Part shown: positions 55,718-64,000 of the stretch, in pieces
How positions within the stretch are numbered: the first letter of the stretch is position 1
Layout: every line of letters starts with the position of its first letter
Source of the DNA: Pseudarthrobacter sp. NS4
Lineage (GTDB): Bacteria > Actinomycetota > Actinomycetes > Actinomycetales > Micrococcaceae
DNA length: 64,000 nucleotides
Assembly (NCBI RefSeq): GCF_024758005.1
Contig: NZ_CP103288.1
Span: 1-64,000, forward strand
Reading direction: 5' to 3'
The notes under the pieces: generated by a model
What the model saw: the letters and a program-made list of their open reading frames with translations, nothing else
The model's database searches: none
What the model was told of the DNA's origin: nothing
Position numbers and translations under genes: made by a program

Positions 55718-56509
55718 TCACAGCCCCTCAAACAGGTCGGTCAGCAGTGGACTGCCGGGCGGCCTTGGCGGCCACGCCAGGACCGACGATTCCCGAGACA
55801 CAATTCTGGCCCACCGGCGCTCGTCCACCCCCGGATCGACGAGGACATGTCGCTGGGATTTGTGCTCCAACAGCCCTGCGACTATCCGGTGCGCTACCTG
55901 TTTCGTGTCCACGTCAATATCGATCCAGTCATCAGGAACCGGGCGCAGATGATACTCACGGGCAGGGTTCCAAGGCTCCATGCCCTGTTGTTGCCGCGTT
56001 TGGTTCCAGCGTTCAAAGGTCGATGCCCGCAAGGCGCCGTGCACGAGCCGCCTCAGGCCAGGGCCCGGCACCTGCCGTGCCCGGGTGAAGGCTTCATCCG
56101 TGGCCCTGCCCACTGCGATATGGTCCCGGTGTCCCGTGATCCCGTCAGGCCCGAAAGTCACCACCACCTGTGGACGTTCCTCGAGGAGGATCGCCAGAAT
56201 CCTCCCAACCAGCTCCTCGAAGCCAACCTCGGCCAGGTGCCCGTCCACGTAGTCCAGCCATTCGTGCCGGTCCGGAATGGTGCCATGGGCCCGCCAAGCA
56301 TTGACGCTTTCCCTCCGCCGCCAGGTACCCAGCTCCTGACGCGTCGTCGGGACGCCCTCGGCAATCTGCCCGGCCCCGCCATCGGTCGCAAGCACCAGGC
56401 AGAACCGGAACCCGGGGTCGTTCTCGTGTAAGGCAATCGAGCCCGCGCAACCGTACGCATCATCGTCCGGATGCGCAACCACAACCGCCAGTGAATGTGG
56501 TTCGTTCAT
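55718..56509 (-). CDS. PIG-L family deacetylase
   Basis: A 263-residue zinc-dependent N-deacetylase of the PIG-L/MshB/BshB family. The metal site is visible in VVAHPDDDAYGCAGS (His13, Asp15, Asp16; Asp17 replaces the more common Glu) and in GITGHRDHIAVGRA. These enzymes deacetylate GlcNAc-type substrates, such as mycothiol precursors or antibiotic sugars; this copy is not next to mycothiol genes. ATG 56509 gives the standard N-terminus. Confidence 0.88.
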   Translation of the reverse strand: MNEPHSLAVVVAHPDDDAYGCAGSIALHENDPGFRFCLVLATDGGAGQIAEGVPTTRQELGTWRRRESVNAWRAHGTIPDRHEWLDYVDGHLAEVGFEELVGRILAILLEERPQVVVTFGPDGITGHRDHIAVGRATDEAFTRARQVPGPGLRRLVHGALRASTFERWNQTRQQQGMEPWNPAREYHLRPVPDDWIDIDVDTKQVAHRIVAGLLEHKSQRHVLVDPGVDERRWARIVSRESSVLAWPPRPPGSPLLTDLFEGL

Positions 56510-56863
56510 ACGGCAGAGGCTAAACCCCGATAACTCAGAAAAACAGGCCATCGACGAAGCTAAGTTTGCCGAACGAAAGCCGTGTGCGAAAGTACCGGTC
56601 AGGCTCGATCGTCGTAATAATGACAACTTCTATTCTCCCCCTCCTCGTAGGTCGTCTTTGGCCTAGATGTAGTGGTGCGTGGCGCTGCCGGCTTCTGAGT
56701 TGCCCTTGTTCCCGGTCCGGTCCCATACACCGAGAAAAACGTCCCGGCAGTACTCGTGCCACAGCGAACTTGAACGCCGATAATGGATATTCCGTCAACC
56801 TAGGAGCGCCGGAGTGCCGAGCTTTATACGTCAAGGTCGACCAGCAGGGTGCCAGATTCAGAA
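56510..56863. other. Spacer between PIG-L and Abi genes
   Basis: No gene or repeat was recognised in these 354 bases. They follow the Abi gene in its transcription direction and must contain the PIG-L promoter. Confidence 0.35.
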
Positions 56864-57880
56864 CTAGGGCTTCCAGAGGTTCAAGTCGGACCAATTAGCG
56901 GGAAAGCCCATACTCACATTCGGTGAGATGAGTTCGGACCCGTCCGGTGCTTGAAGCTTGATGTCGAGTTTTCTGATTTGCGTCTTGAAGGTCAGGTGCC
57001 AGTTTGTGCCACTCGTGTGTGATCTGAGCATGAAGGCCAGGGCCGCGGCGTAGATATAGAGCCTCTGATGTGCTTTGGGCGTGACCGTGAAGCCGGGTTC
57101 GAGCAAGTGCGCTAGGAGCTCCCCGGCTGTGTCATGTTCGCGAAGTGAGAGAGGCCTTTTGAACGCGCGGTTGAAAAGACGCGAGCCGTGGGCACACGTG
57201 TTTCGAAAGTCGACCATCATACGCAGCACAGCACCAAAACGGCTGGGGTGGGCGAATCCGAACATGCGGGCGACCGAGCGCGCGTCCGGGGTCTGCATGA
57301 GCTCGTAGAGGAATGGCAGATTTCCGAAGCTCAGCACTTCAGTGACAGCCCAGATGGGCACATCTTGTTCCGGGTACTTCAACAGGTGGTGTTTGATGAA
57401 GTCTTCGTCTTCCGCCCCGGAAGAAACAGCTTCCCGCCAGGTCTTCGTCCATGCGTCAAACTTTGTGTGCTCGCCGACTGGTTTATCGCAACTTTGCGTA
57501 TCCAAATATTCTTTGGATGCATGAGCCGCCACGTTCCTCGAGGCGAGCGTGTGGGCGATGGCAGCCCTTAATCGCACCTCGAACTCAAGCAGGCCTTCCT
57601 GGCAGATCCGAGCCAACTTGAAGTCGAAGGCTTCCAGCTTCATGACGTGCTCGATGCTCGCACCAGGTATGTAATCGTCTGACCGGTACTGGTGCAGGCG
57701 AGCATCGATTGTGTCCGCGGGGAGCAGCCTCCGGAAGACGTATCGGTACGCGCCGGAGCGGAAGTAGCCGACTCGTGTCAGGAAGTTGAGCGCCTCGGCG
57801 CGGTCAGGAATCGCGAGGCCACGGACTTCGAGTTGTTGAAGCAGCTCGTCGCGCTCTTTGAATTCCTTCGTATACTCCAC
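56864..57880 (-). CDS. Abi_2-family abortive-infection protein (HEPN-type)
   Basis: A 338-residue protein of the Abi_2/AbiD/AbiF group, recognised by LNFLTRVGYFRSGAYRYVFR near the N-terminus and conserved helices in the middle. Two R-x4-H motifs, RAAIAH (Arg105-His110) and RNTCAH (Arg226-His231), match the catalytic signature of HEPN RNases. Such proteins stop phage growth by shutting down the infected cell. A terminator-like hairpin lies just upstream of its start. It sits beside a resolvase gene, as is common for mobile defence genes. Confidence 0.85.
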   Translation of the reverse strand: MEYTKEFKERDELLQQLEVRGLAIPDRAEALNFLTRVGYFRSGAYRYVFRRLLPADTIDARLHQYRSDDYIPGASIEHVMKLEAFDFKLARICQEGLLEFEVRLRAAIAHTLASRNVAAHASKEYLDTQSCDKPVGEHTKFDAWTKTWREAVSSGAEDEDFIKHHLLKYPEQDVPIWAVTEVLSFGNLPFLYELMQTPDARSVARMFGFAHPSRFGAVLRMMVDFRNTCAHGSRLFNRAFKRPLSLREHDTAGELLAHLLEPGFTVTPKAHQRLYIYAAALAFMLRSHTSGTNWHLTFKTQIRKLDIKLQAPDGSELISPNVSMGFPANWSDLNLWKP

Positions 57881-57906
57881 ACTTCACCGTTTGTCGCACA
57901 ATGAAA

Positions 57907-57942
57907 ATCGCCCCCTTGAGCCGAGGCTCAGAGGGGGGCGAT
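57907..57942 (-). terminator. Terminator/attenuator hairpin before the Abi gene
   Basis: Arms ATCGCCCCC (57907-57915) and GGGGGCGAT (57934-57942) plus an inner TGAGCC/GGCTCA stem make a strong hairpin. In the minus direction it runs into TTTTCATT, so it can stop transcription only 26 bp before the Abi start codon. It may end the resolvase transcript, act as an attenuator, or be the 3' end of a small RNA. Confidence 0.75.
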
Positions 57943-58063
57943 GTCTGATAAATAGAATCTAACACATTCGCCACAGAGGGGTTTGTATGAGCCTCCGTTT
58001 GAAAGAGGAGAGCATACGCGCCGGTGGTGGGGCAGCAGGAGTGCGCCTCATATGCAAGACAAG

Positions 58064-58666
58064 CTACAAAATGGCTGGCGACTCTGCAGGAGGAGGGCTC
58101 CCCGCCTGCTTGGCTTGGCGCAGGTACTGGTAAACAGTCTCCCTGCTAATCCCGTAATCATGAGCAAGAACGACTTTTGGAATCCCGCTGTCAGCGCGTT
58201 GGACCATTTCGGCGGCTCGTTCCGGTGTGAGGGTCTTTTGCCGTCCTTTGTACGCGCCGCGTTGCTTGGCCAGGGCGATGCCTTCACGTTGGCGTTCCCT
58301 GATGAGGGAGCGCTCGAATTCGGCGAAGGCGCCCATGACGGAGAGCATGAGGTTGGCCATGGGGGAGTCCTCGCCGGTGAAGACCAGGCTTTCTTTGACG
58401 AACTCCACGCGCACCCCTTTGCGGGTGAGGTCTTGGACGAGAGCACGTAAGTCGTCAAGGTTTCGGGCCAGCCGGTCCATGCTGTGCACCACCACGGTGT
58501 CCCCGTCGCGGGTGAACCGCAGCAGTTCCGTGAGTTGTGGCCTACCAGTGTCCCTGCCCGAGGCTTTATCCGTGAAGACCCGGTCCAGAACCTGGCCTTC
58601 GAGTTGGCGCTTCTCGTTCTGGTCCAGAGTGCTCACGCGCACGTACCCGATTCGTTGTCCGGCCAC
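58064..58666 (-). CDS. Serine recombinase (resolvase/invertase)
   Basis: A 200-residue site-specific recombinase. The N-terminal catalytic domain starts IGYVRVSTLDQN with the active serine, and has SMDRLARNLDDLRALV; the C-terminal part has a helix-turn-helix (VVLAHDYGISRETVYQYLRQ). Length fits Tn3-type resolvases or invertases. A decayed relative is at 32329-32466. It is likely part of an integrated element together with the Abi gene. Confidence 0.95.
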   Translation of the reverse strand: MAGQRIGYVRVSTLDQNEKRQLEGQVLDRVFTDKASGRDTGRPQLTELLRFTRDGDTVVVHSMDRLARNLDDLRALVQDLTRKGVRVEFVKESLVFTGEDSPMANLMLSVMGAFAEFERSLIRERQREGIALAKQRGAYKGRQKTLTPERAAEMVQRADSGIPKVVLAHDYGISRETVYQYLRQAKQAGSPPPAESPAIL

Positions 58667-58884
58667 TGTTCCTCCAACCTCTGCCTGTGAGGTTGAGTCC
58701 TAGACCCGTCCTGCAACGAAGTCAAGACCAAAACCCTCGGGCGTCAGGTTTGGGTGTGCCTGAACTAGACGAAACGCTTGGCCAAGCGCCCCTGTGGCGC
58801 CCTTGTCATCGGACCACCCACACAGACTGACATTCCCGGATATGGAACAGTCTGAGCTTCTCCGCGCCCAAATGCCTAAGCTGC

Positions 58885-59214
58885 TCAAGGCGCGTCAATA
58901 ATGGCTAGTTGGCCGGTTGTGTCAGGGACGCCAGGAAATTGCGCGTGCAGCGTCTCATTTGCAGTCATCGGCGCCTCGCCGAGGGAGCGCATGCGAAGAA
59001 GTGCAACTGCGGAGATTAGGAACCAGGCGATGTTCGTGACCACGGACGGCCATGCTTCGTGGAAAGCACCATTGACAATGAAGGCGCAAGAGCCCAGGAG
59101 ATTCGCGGTCTGGAAGCCCCTGCCGGCTTTCAGCCAACCCATGGACACAGCCAGGTAAGCACTGAGTATTGCAATCGCCCCTGCCCAACCTGCGATTTCC
59201 CACAGCAGTTCCAT
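58885..59214 (-). CDS. CBU_0592-like small membrane protein
   Basis: A 109-residue protein with three membrane helices (IAGWAGAIAILSAYLAVSMG, FQTANLLGSCAFIVNGAF, VVTNIAWFLISAVALL) as in the CBU_0592 family, whose function is unknown. It is transcribed divergently from a LysR-family regulator 208 bp away, which makes it the probable regulated gene. Confidence 0.8.
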   Translation of the reverse strand: MELLWEIAGWAGAIAILSAYLAVSMGWLKAGRGFQTANLLGSCAFIVNGAFHEAWPSVVTNIAWFLISAVALLRMRSLGEAPMTANETLHAQFPGVPDTTGQLAIIDAP

Positions 59215-59422
59215 GATGTCCTTTCAAAGGTAAGGCCCGGTTGTAACCGTTAGCGGAGTAAAGGGCGGCTATAGGTGTTTGCCTCAGGAGGATCATCGTC
59301 GAACCAGCGTTCACACGGCGCTGCCCAAGGATCCGATCCGTTGTACTTCAAGGCAATTATGCGAAGGACTACCCTTTAGATCAATTGCATTTGACTGAAG
59401 CCATGGTTTAGAACTTCTTAAC

Positions 59423-60346
59423 ATGGATATTGATCCGCGCCGCCTGCGCGTGCTTCTTGCGATTGCTCGTACGGGCGGTGTGCTCGCCGCGGCTGATGAG
59501 TTGGGGATTACGGCGTCGGCAGTATCCCAGCAGCTCAGCAAATTGGAAGACGAGACGGGGCACGCCTTGGTTGTGCGTACACCCAAAGGCTCGGTTTTGA
59601 CACCCTCCGGCCTCGCGATCGCAGAAGCCGGCGAAGAGATCGAACGCGCACTCAATGTTGCCCGCTCCCGCATGGAAGGCGGGGCCAAGGTCGCAGGGGT
59701 GGTGCGGATTGGCGGTTTCACCAGCTTTATCCGCACAGTGTTGATCCCACGCCTGCCCGAGTGGCGCAGCCAATACCCCCAATTACAGATCCGGATCGTC
59801 GAGGGCGACTTCCCTGCGCTGACGCGGTTGCTCCGTCAGCGCCAGCTCGACGCCGTCGTGGTCGAGCTTGACTCAACGACGGCCGGACAACGTGCACTTT
59901 CCGCCGGCATGACCGAGGAACCGCTACTGGACGAGCCATGGAAGCTGGTGGTTCCGACGGGTGCCCTGCTCAGCACCGAAAACATCGACCTTTCCCGTCT
60001 GCCGCTTCCATGGCTCGGCGTCGAGTCCTCCGCGGCCAACGCTTCTGTCCTGGGCCGGCTCCGTGAGTCAGCGGGCGCCTGGATTGAAACTATCCACCAG
60101 TACCAAGACACACTGACCGCTTTTGCCCTCGTCGCTGCCGGCGAGGGCATCGCCGTCGTGCCCACCCTGGCCTTGAGTGGCATTGTTCAGGATGGGGTGG
60201 ACGTCCTGGACGTCCCTGGTCTGGGTACACGACGCATCGTTCTGCGGCGGTTCGACCCGCGCCGGTCAACCAGCGCGCCGATAGACACCGTTGCACGCCT
60301 CCTACGGGAATCGGCTGCAGCGTTCGACACACGATCGACATCCTGA
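59423..60346 (+). CDS. LysR-family transcriptional regulator
   Basis: A 307-residue regulator with an N-terminal winged helix (LRVLLAIARTGGVLAAADEL, ASAVSQQLSKLEDETG) and a periplasmic-binding-like effector domain. It diverges from the CBU_0592-like gene, and the aconitase X genes follow downstream in the same direction after about 700 bp. Which of them it controls cannot be settled from sequence. Confidence 0.93.
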   Translation: MDIDPRRLRVLLAIARTGGVLAAADELGITASAVSQQLSKLEDETGHALVVRTPKGSVLTPSGLAIAEAGEEIERALNVARSRMEGGAKVAGVVRIGGFTSFIRTVLIPRLPEWRSQYPQLQIRIVEGDFPALTRLLRQRQLDAVVVELDSTTAGQRALSAGMTEEPLLDEPWKLVVPTGALLSTENIDLSRLPLPWLGVESSAANASVLGRLRESAGAWIETIHQYQDTLTAFALVAAGEGIAVVPTLALSGIVQDGVDVLDVPGLGTRRIVLRRFDPRRSTSAPIDTVARLLRESAAAFDTRSTS

Positions 60347-61061
60347 CCGACCTCACGTTCAACCATCGTCATCGTCTTCGCTTGCAGGGTCCGGGCTTCG
60401 GCTGGCTTCGGAGGGCGCGGCCACTACGAAGTACATATACCGCATCGTCGCCAAAGCACCCGCCGCTTTTGCCTTTTGCTGACCTGAGTGCAGGATGCGA
60501 GGGCGGTAAGTTGCAAGCGAAGCTGACCCCTCTTTCCCAGCGGACAAAGAGTCCTTAAGGTGCGGCTGGCATAGATTTCTTGAAGTAATTACTACTTCTC
60601 TATTGCGTTGTTTGTGATCACAGCTAAGTTGGAGGTGGCACTTCTCACGGAGCTTGGGCGGGTTGTGGTTGCTTGCCGCATGCCGTCTTTACCCGCATCG
60701 GTCTAAGAAGCAGCGTGTCTCACCGTGCCAAAAGGATTGTATTGACTGACGAACTTACTGCAGTGTGCGGACATGCTGAGATTTCCGCCGACGCGGGCGC
60801 GGGTGATGCGAAGGCTCTGAAAAGAGTGACCGTAGGAGCGAACCTCGTCGGCAATCGAGCCGTTGGTCTGGCACGTCTTTTTGACTACGACGACGGATAT
60901 AGGCCGGCCTGCATTGATGGGCAAGTTCACCCGGCACTCGCCAAGCCGCTCCAGCGGTCATCGACGTTGATACCAGCGGCGGTCTTGCCATGAATGCGAC
61001 AGTTACAGACAATCTCCGCCATCCGATAGCTCTGGGCAGGAATCCGGCCGAAAGGATATCA
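60347..61061. other. 715-bp gap before the aconitase X genes
   Basis: No gene can be supported. Frames of about 75-105 codons occur on both strands at 60673-60993 but match nothing I know. Part of the region (60575-60620) is AT-rich and may hold the aconitase X promoter. Confidence 0.35.
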
Positions 61062-61496
61062 ATGGGCGACAGCGCCAGTACGACAGTAAACGCACAACAG
61101 ATCCTTGTCCCGGGGGAAGCACGGGGGGAGGTGGCAGCTAGCGAGCGAATGCTTAGCTTCTGGGGCGGCGTCGATCCGTTGACCGGAATCGTCATCGACC
61201 AGCGCCATCCACTTCACGGCGTTTCCCTGGCCGGAAAGATCGTGGTCCTCCCCAAAGGGAAAGGATCCAGCACGGGAAGCTACGTCATGCTTGACGCCTT
61301 GGTTGAAGGGGCAGGCCCGGCAGGCATCCTTATGAACAAAGTTGACGAAATTATCTCCTTGGGAGCGGTTGTGTACGACGAGTTCTATTCAAAAACGATT
61401 CCCGTTCTGGTGCTCAATGACGAAGACTTCTCGCGTGCTTTGACGGCCACGCATGCAGAAATCCTCGCGGAGGGGCAGGTGGTCCTTCATGGGTAG
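61062..61496 (+). CDS. Aconitase X swivel-domain (small) subunit
   Basis: A 144-residue DUF126/AcnX swivel domain with LSFWGGVDPLTGIVIDQRHP and PKGKGSSTGSYVMLDALVEG. ATG 61062 is preferred because AAAGGA lies six bases upstream; an earlier ATG at 60990 lacks a ribosome-binding site. It pairs with the large subunit, whose start overlaps its stop by 8 nt. Bacterial AcnX enzymes are often cis-3-hydroxy-L-proline dehydratases. Confidence 0.9.
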   Translation: MGDSASTTVNAQQILVPGEARGEVAASERMLSFWGGVDPLTGIVIDQRHPLHGVSLAGKIVVLPKGKGSSTGSYVMLDALVEGAGPAGILMNKVDEIISLGAVVYDEFYSKTIPVLVLNDEDFSRALTATHAEILAEGQVVLHG

Positions 61497-62787
61497 GCTC
61501 CACCAACGTGACGTTCCGGTGTCTTTGCTTTCCCTCTCCAAAGAAGATCTGGAGATGCTCGACGGAAGCCATGGCAAAGCTGCGCAGCAGGCTATGCGAA
61601 TTATCGTTCGCATGGCTCATATCCAGCAGGCCACGGAGCTGGTCGATATTTCCCACGTGCACATTGGGGGAAGCATTTACACGGGCAAGGGAAGCCTGAA
61701 CGTCATAGAAGAGCTGGTTTCCAATGGGGCTCAGGTTCGTGTCCCCACCACGGTCAACTCCATTTCCATCGACCGAAGCCAGAGAGGGGTTTGGAACAGC
61801 GGCAACGAGTTCGACACCAACGCAGGTCGGTTGGCAACAGCACTTGAAGCAATGGGTGCAAACCCTATCTTCTCCTGCACACCCTACGTGTTCCCAAAGA
61901 CGCCCCAGTTTGGACAAAACGTTCTGTGGGCGGAGTCCAACGCGATCGTTTATGCCAATAGCGTGATAGGTGCTCGGACAAACCGTCACGGGGACTTCAT
62001 GGACGTGTGCGCTGCACTGACCGGACGCGTTCCAAAATCAGGCCTGCACCTGAGCGAGAACCGACGCGGAACCCTTCTCGTGCACGTCCCGGATGTAGCC
62101 GGTGCTGACCCAAGCTTCTATACCGTTTTGGGATACCTCATTGGGAAGCACGCCGCGGCGGATATTCCTGTAATCGAGGGAATCCGGCAAAAACCCTCTC
62201 TTGAAGAGCTTAAGAGCCTCTGCGCGACGCTCGCCACCTCCGGGGCTGTCGGGATGTTTCATATGGTGGACGTGACACCGGAGGCCCCGACACTGGAGGC
62301 TGCTCTTGGCAACGTCGAGCCGCAGCGCCGGTTCGACGTGACGAAGGACCAGCTTCGCCAAGTTTGGAACGAGCTATCAAGTGCTTCCAGTACCACTCTA
62401 AGCATGGTGGCAATGGGAAGCCCACACGCGACCTTGGGCGACCTGGCCGAACTCAGGGCCCTTGTTAGTGGGAAGAAGAAGCACCCTCGCGTCGAGTTCC
62501 TGATTACTACTAGCAGATTCGTGCGTGACCGAGCCCAAGAGCTCGGCATCGTGAAGGATTTGGAAGAGTTCGGAGTGCGGATCAGCACCGATACCTGTTT
62601 ATGTATGTTCAATAGCAGCCGCGTTCCATCAGACGCTACCGGCATCATGACTAACTCCGGGAAGTTTGCGCACTATGGCCCAGGATTGATCAGTCGGGGA
62701 ATTTACTTTGGCGCCGCAAAGGATTGCGTTGACTCGGCTATTGCCGGCAAGCCGGTCATTAGCGAACCTGGCTGGTTGCGGTCTTGA
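61489..62787 (+). CDS. Aconitase X catalytic (large) subunit
   Basis: A 432-residue AcnX catalytic subunit (DUF521). Family features include GKAAQQAMRIIVRMAHIQQA, HVHIGGSIYTGKGSL, the Cys in IFSCTPYVF, GARTNRHGDFMDVCAALTGR and TNSGKFAHYGPGLISRG near the C-terminus, where Fe-S or metal-binding cysteines are expected. Together with the small subunit it would dehydrate a hydroxyproline-type or related substrate. No hydroxyproline transporter is visible here. Confidence 0.9.
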   Translation: MGRLHQRDVPVSLLSLSKEDLEMLDGSHGKAAQQAMRIIVRMAHIQQATELVDISHVHIGGSIYTGKGSLNVIEELVSNGAQVRVPTTVNSISIDRSQRGVWNSGNEFDTNAGRLATALEAMGANPIFSCTPYVFPKTPQFGQNVLWAESNAIVYANSVIGARTNRHGDFMDVCAALTGRVPKSGLHLSENRRGTLLVHVPDVAGADPSFYTVLGYLIGKHAAADIPVIEGIRQKPSLEELKSLCATLATSGAVGMFHMVDVTPEAPTLEAALGNVEPQRRFDVTKDQLRQVWNELSSASSTTLSMVAMGSPHATLGDLAELRALVSGKKKHPRVEFLITTSRFVRDRAQELGIVKDLEEFGVRISTDTCLCMFNSSRVPSDATGIMTNSGKFAHYGPGLISRGIYFGAAKDCVDSAIAGKPVISEPGWLRS

Positions 62788-63027
62788 AAACCGTTGATAC
62801 CTCACGCTGCAAGGGGGAGTTGTAACCGATGCGCCGCAGTTAGGCCATTCGGACAGGATTGCAGTAGACAGCCATGCAACTTAAATAAGCTGGCTATGCC
62901 GGTTCAAGGCCCCTAGACGATAGGGGGTAAAGAGGATCCGGGCCGGTCGTGGGGCCTGCTTCGGTCCTTCTATGTCATTGCAATCCCCGGCCGCCACGTT
63001 CCTTCTGCCACACCGGACTCAGGCCTG
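62788..63027. other. Spacer between convergent genes
   Basis: No gene or clear terminator seen in these 240 bases between the aconitase X and HutD-like genes. Confidence 0.35.
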
Positions 63028-63633
63028 TCATGCTGGCGGCTTCCTCCAGACCCGGACCGCGGCGACCAGTGCATCGTGGCCCAGTACAGGTTCTTCATCC
63101 GGTCCAGGAATCAGGACATGGAACGGTTCCAATGTAGTGCCGTCTTTCAGCTCTACGGTCCCCGCAAGTACCACGACAGCCACGGGACCGCGTCCGGCCC
63201 CGACAAGGAATGGGGCCCTAATCTGCAGCATTTCAATCGAACCGCCGCAGACTTCCCGCCTCGTCATGAGGTTCAGGTTTCGGGTAGGGCCCTGAATGAC
63301 TTCCACGGCGACGTCCGCCTCGCCGGCGAAAACAGCACGGGAACCCAACGCGAGCTGCCGCGGCCGGCCGTCAATGATCATCTTCAAAGAGCCCTTGGTT
63401 CCCATCAGGAAATGGCGGTCGACTCCCGGCAGCGATGAAAACGGGCCGCTTTCGACAATGTCAGCGAGGCTTAAGCGCCAGTCGAAGTCCGCGTACCCGG
63501 CACCCTGCGGTGCTAGGGCGATCTCGCGGGTGATTCCACCACCATTTTTCCAGTGCACCGGCGGAAGCAGAGAGGCGTAGAGCACCGACCGGACGGCGCC
63601 GGTGGTGCTTCCTGAGGAATTGGATCCAGGCAT
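63028..63633 (-). CDS. HutD-family protein
   Basis: A 201-residue cupin-like protein of the HutD/Ves family: VHWKNGGGITREIALAPQG, FDWRLSLADIVESGPFSSLPGV in two parts and DRHFLMGTKGSLKMII are hallmarks. HutD proteins accompany histidine-utilisation and other amino-acid pathways and are thought to bind a small effector, perhaps N-formyl-glutamate; the role is not proven. ATG 63633 is chosen as start. Confidence 0.88.
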   Translation of the reverse strand: MPGSNSSGSTTGAVRSVLYASLLPPVHWKNGGGITREIALAPQGAGYADFDWRLSLADIVESGPFSSLPGVDRHFLMGTKGSLKMIIDGRPRQLALGSRAVFAGEADVAVEVIQGPTRNLNLMTRREVCGGSIEMLQIRAPFLVGAGRGPVAVVVLAGTVELKDGTTLEPFHVLIPGPDEEPVLGHDALVAAVRVWRKPPA

Positions 63634-63883
63634 CGTGCAGCCTTTCAATTGTCGGAGTTTGGTGCCGTCGAGGAAGCGGTTGCTATCGGGGCTGCCAGAA
63701 AGGGGATGCCCGGCAGTGGCGACGCCGGGTTTCCTGATTGCCCGACACGACCGTTTGTCCTGCCCGTTACGGCACTGATCAGGAACCTACATGTTGAACA
63801 GGACACGGGTCCGGCGGGAGTCTTCGGAGGGTCCGTGGTCTGATGAGGCGCAATTGTTCGCCGGGTATGATCGGCGGCGACCA
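63634..63883. other. Spacer upstream of HutD-like gene
   Basis: No gene is supported in these 250 bases. They lie between two minus-strand genes and may contain the HutD-like gene promoter. Confidence 0.35.
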
Positions 63884-64000
63884 TCAGTCCTCCGTAAGGT
63901 TTTTCGCGGACTCCGGTGTCATTACGCGGAAGCCGAATTCATGGTCGTAACCGTGGATCTCCCTGGTATCCAGTGCTGACATGAAGTCGAGGATCCCGGG
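63884..64000 (-). CDS. 3' end of an unidentified gene
   Basis: The last 38 codons of a minus-strand gene enter from beyond the window. They encode PGILDFMSALDTREIHGYDH and end in RVMTPESAKNLTED. The sequence has good coding character but is too short to assign. It may belong with the HutD-like gene in one operon, 250 bp upstream of it. Confidence 0.55.
   Translation of the reverse strand, partial: PGILDFMSALDTREIHGYDHEFGFRVMTPESAKNLTED

Noticed and set aside
60673..60993. A possible 106-residue gene upstream of aconitase X
   Set aside because: No ribosome-binding site, no family pattern and a competing frame on the other strand; left as unassigned.
1..64000. CRISPR arrays, rRNA operons or a complete prophage
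   Set aside because: No regularly spaced repeats, no rRNA sequence and no structural phage genes were seen; only isolated resolvase and defence genes occur.

Overview
The window is a high-GC actinobacterial chromosome segment that starts exactly at the first base of dnaA. Gene order and protein character point to Arthrobacter/Pseudarthrobacter or a close Micrococcaceae relative. The evidence is the order dnaA-dnaN-gnd-recF-DUF721-gyrB-gyrA-DUF3566-tRNA-Ile-DLW39-tRNA-Ala, followed by rhomboid, crgA, class E sortase, pabA and the fhaA-fhaB-pstP-rodA-pbpA-pknA-pknB block. This assignment is inference from synteny; no 16S sequence is present.

Layout. Bases 1-13000 hold the replication-origin core: dnaA, an oriC-like intergenic region with DnaA boxes, dnaN, gnd, recF, a DciA-like gene, gyrB and gyrA, two tRNAs and a decayed DMT transporter. 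Bases 13000-20450 hold a glycosyltransferase, a helical membrane-associated protein, cyclophilin, rhomboid protease, a peroxidase-like gene, tag, crgA, sortase E and pabA. Between the rhomboid gene and tag lies a striking second cluster of DnaA boxes, with seven perfect TTATCCACA sites in about 1.1 kb. Bases 20460-29870 are a minus-strand operon for cell-wall growth and Ser/Thr phosphosignalling in which most genes overlap by 4 nt. A tRNA-Leu and a GntR-regulated sugar-acid dehydratase follow up to 32.3 kb.

From about 32.3 kb the window becomes accessory. It contains a decayed resolvase, a duplicated small gene whose two copies flank a block of multicopper oxidase, membrane protein and two-component system, and several small hypotheticals. 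A degraded exopolysaccharide/polysaccharide-binding region follows at 42-54.5 kb: flippase, IS3 remnant, secreted beta-propeller-like protein with broken tail, frameshifted ppk2, and a large secreted CBM-GH16-phosphoesterase fusion. It ends in a mosaic of truncated GH3, RES-domain and IS110 genes. Then come a broken methyltransferase, a PIG-L deacetylase, an Abi_2/HEPN-type abortive-infection gene with an attenuator-like hairpin, an intact serine resolvase, a divergent LysR/CBU_0592 pair, a two-subunit aconitase X (probable hydroxyproline dehydratase), a HutD-family gene and the 3' end of an unidentified gene.

How the parts work together: the first 30 kb couples replication initiation (DnaA, DnaN, RecF, DciA-like helicase loader, gyrase) to cell-envelope growth and division (RodA/FtsW, PbpA, PknA/B, PstP, FhaA/B, CrgA, sortase). 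The last 30 kb is a catabolic, defence and polysaccharide zone shaped by insertion sequences, resolvases and gene decay.
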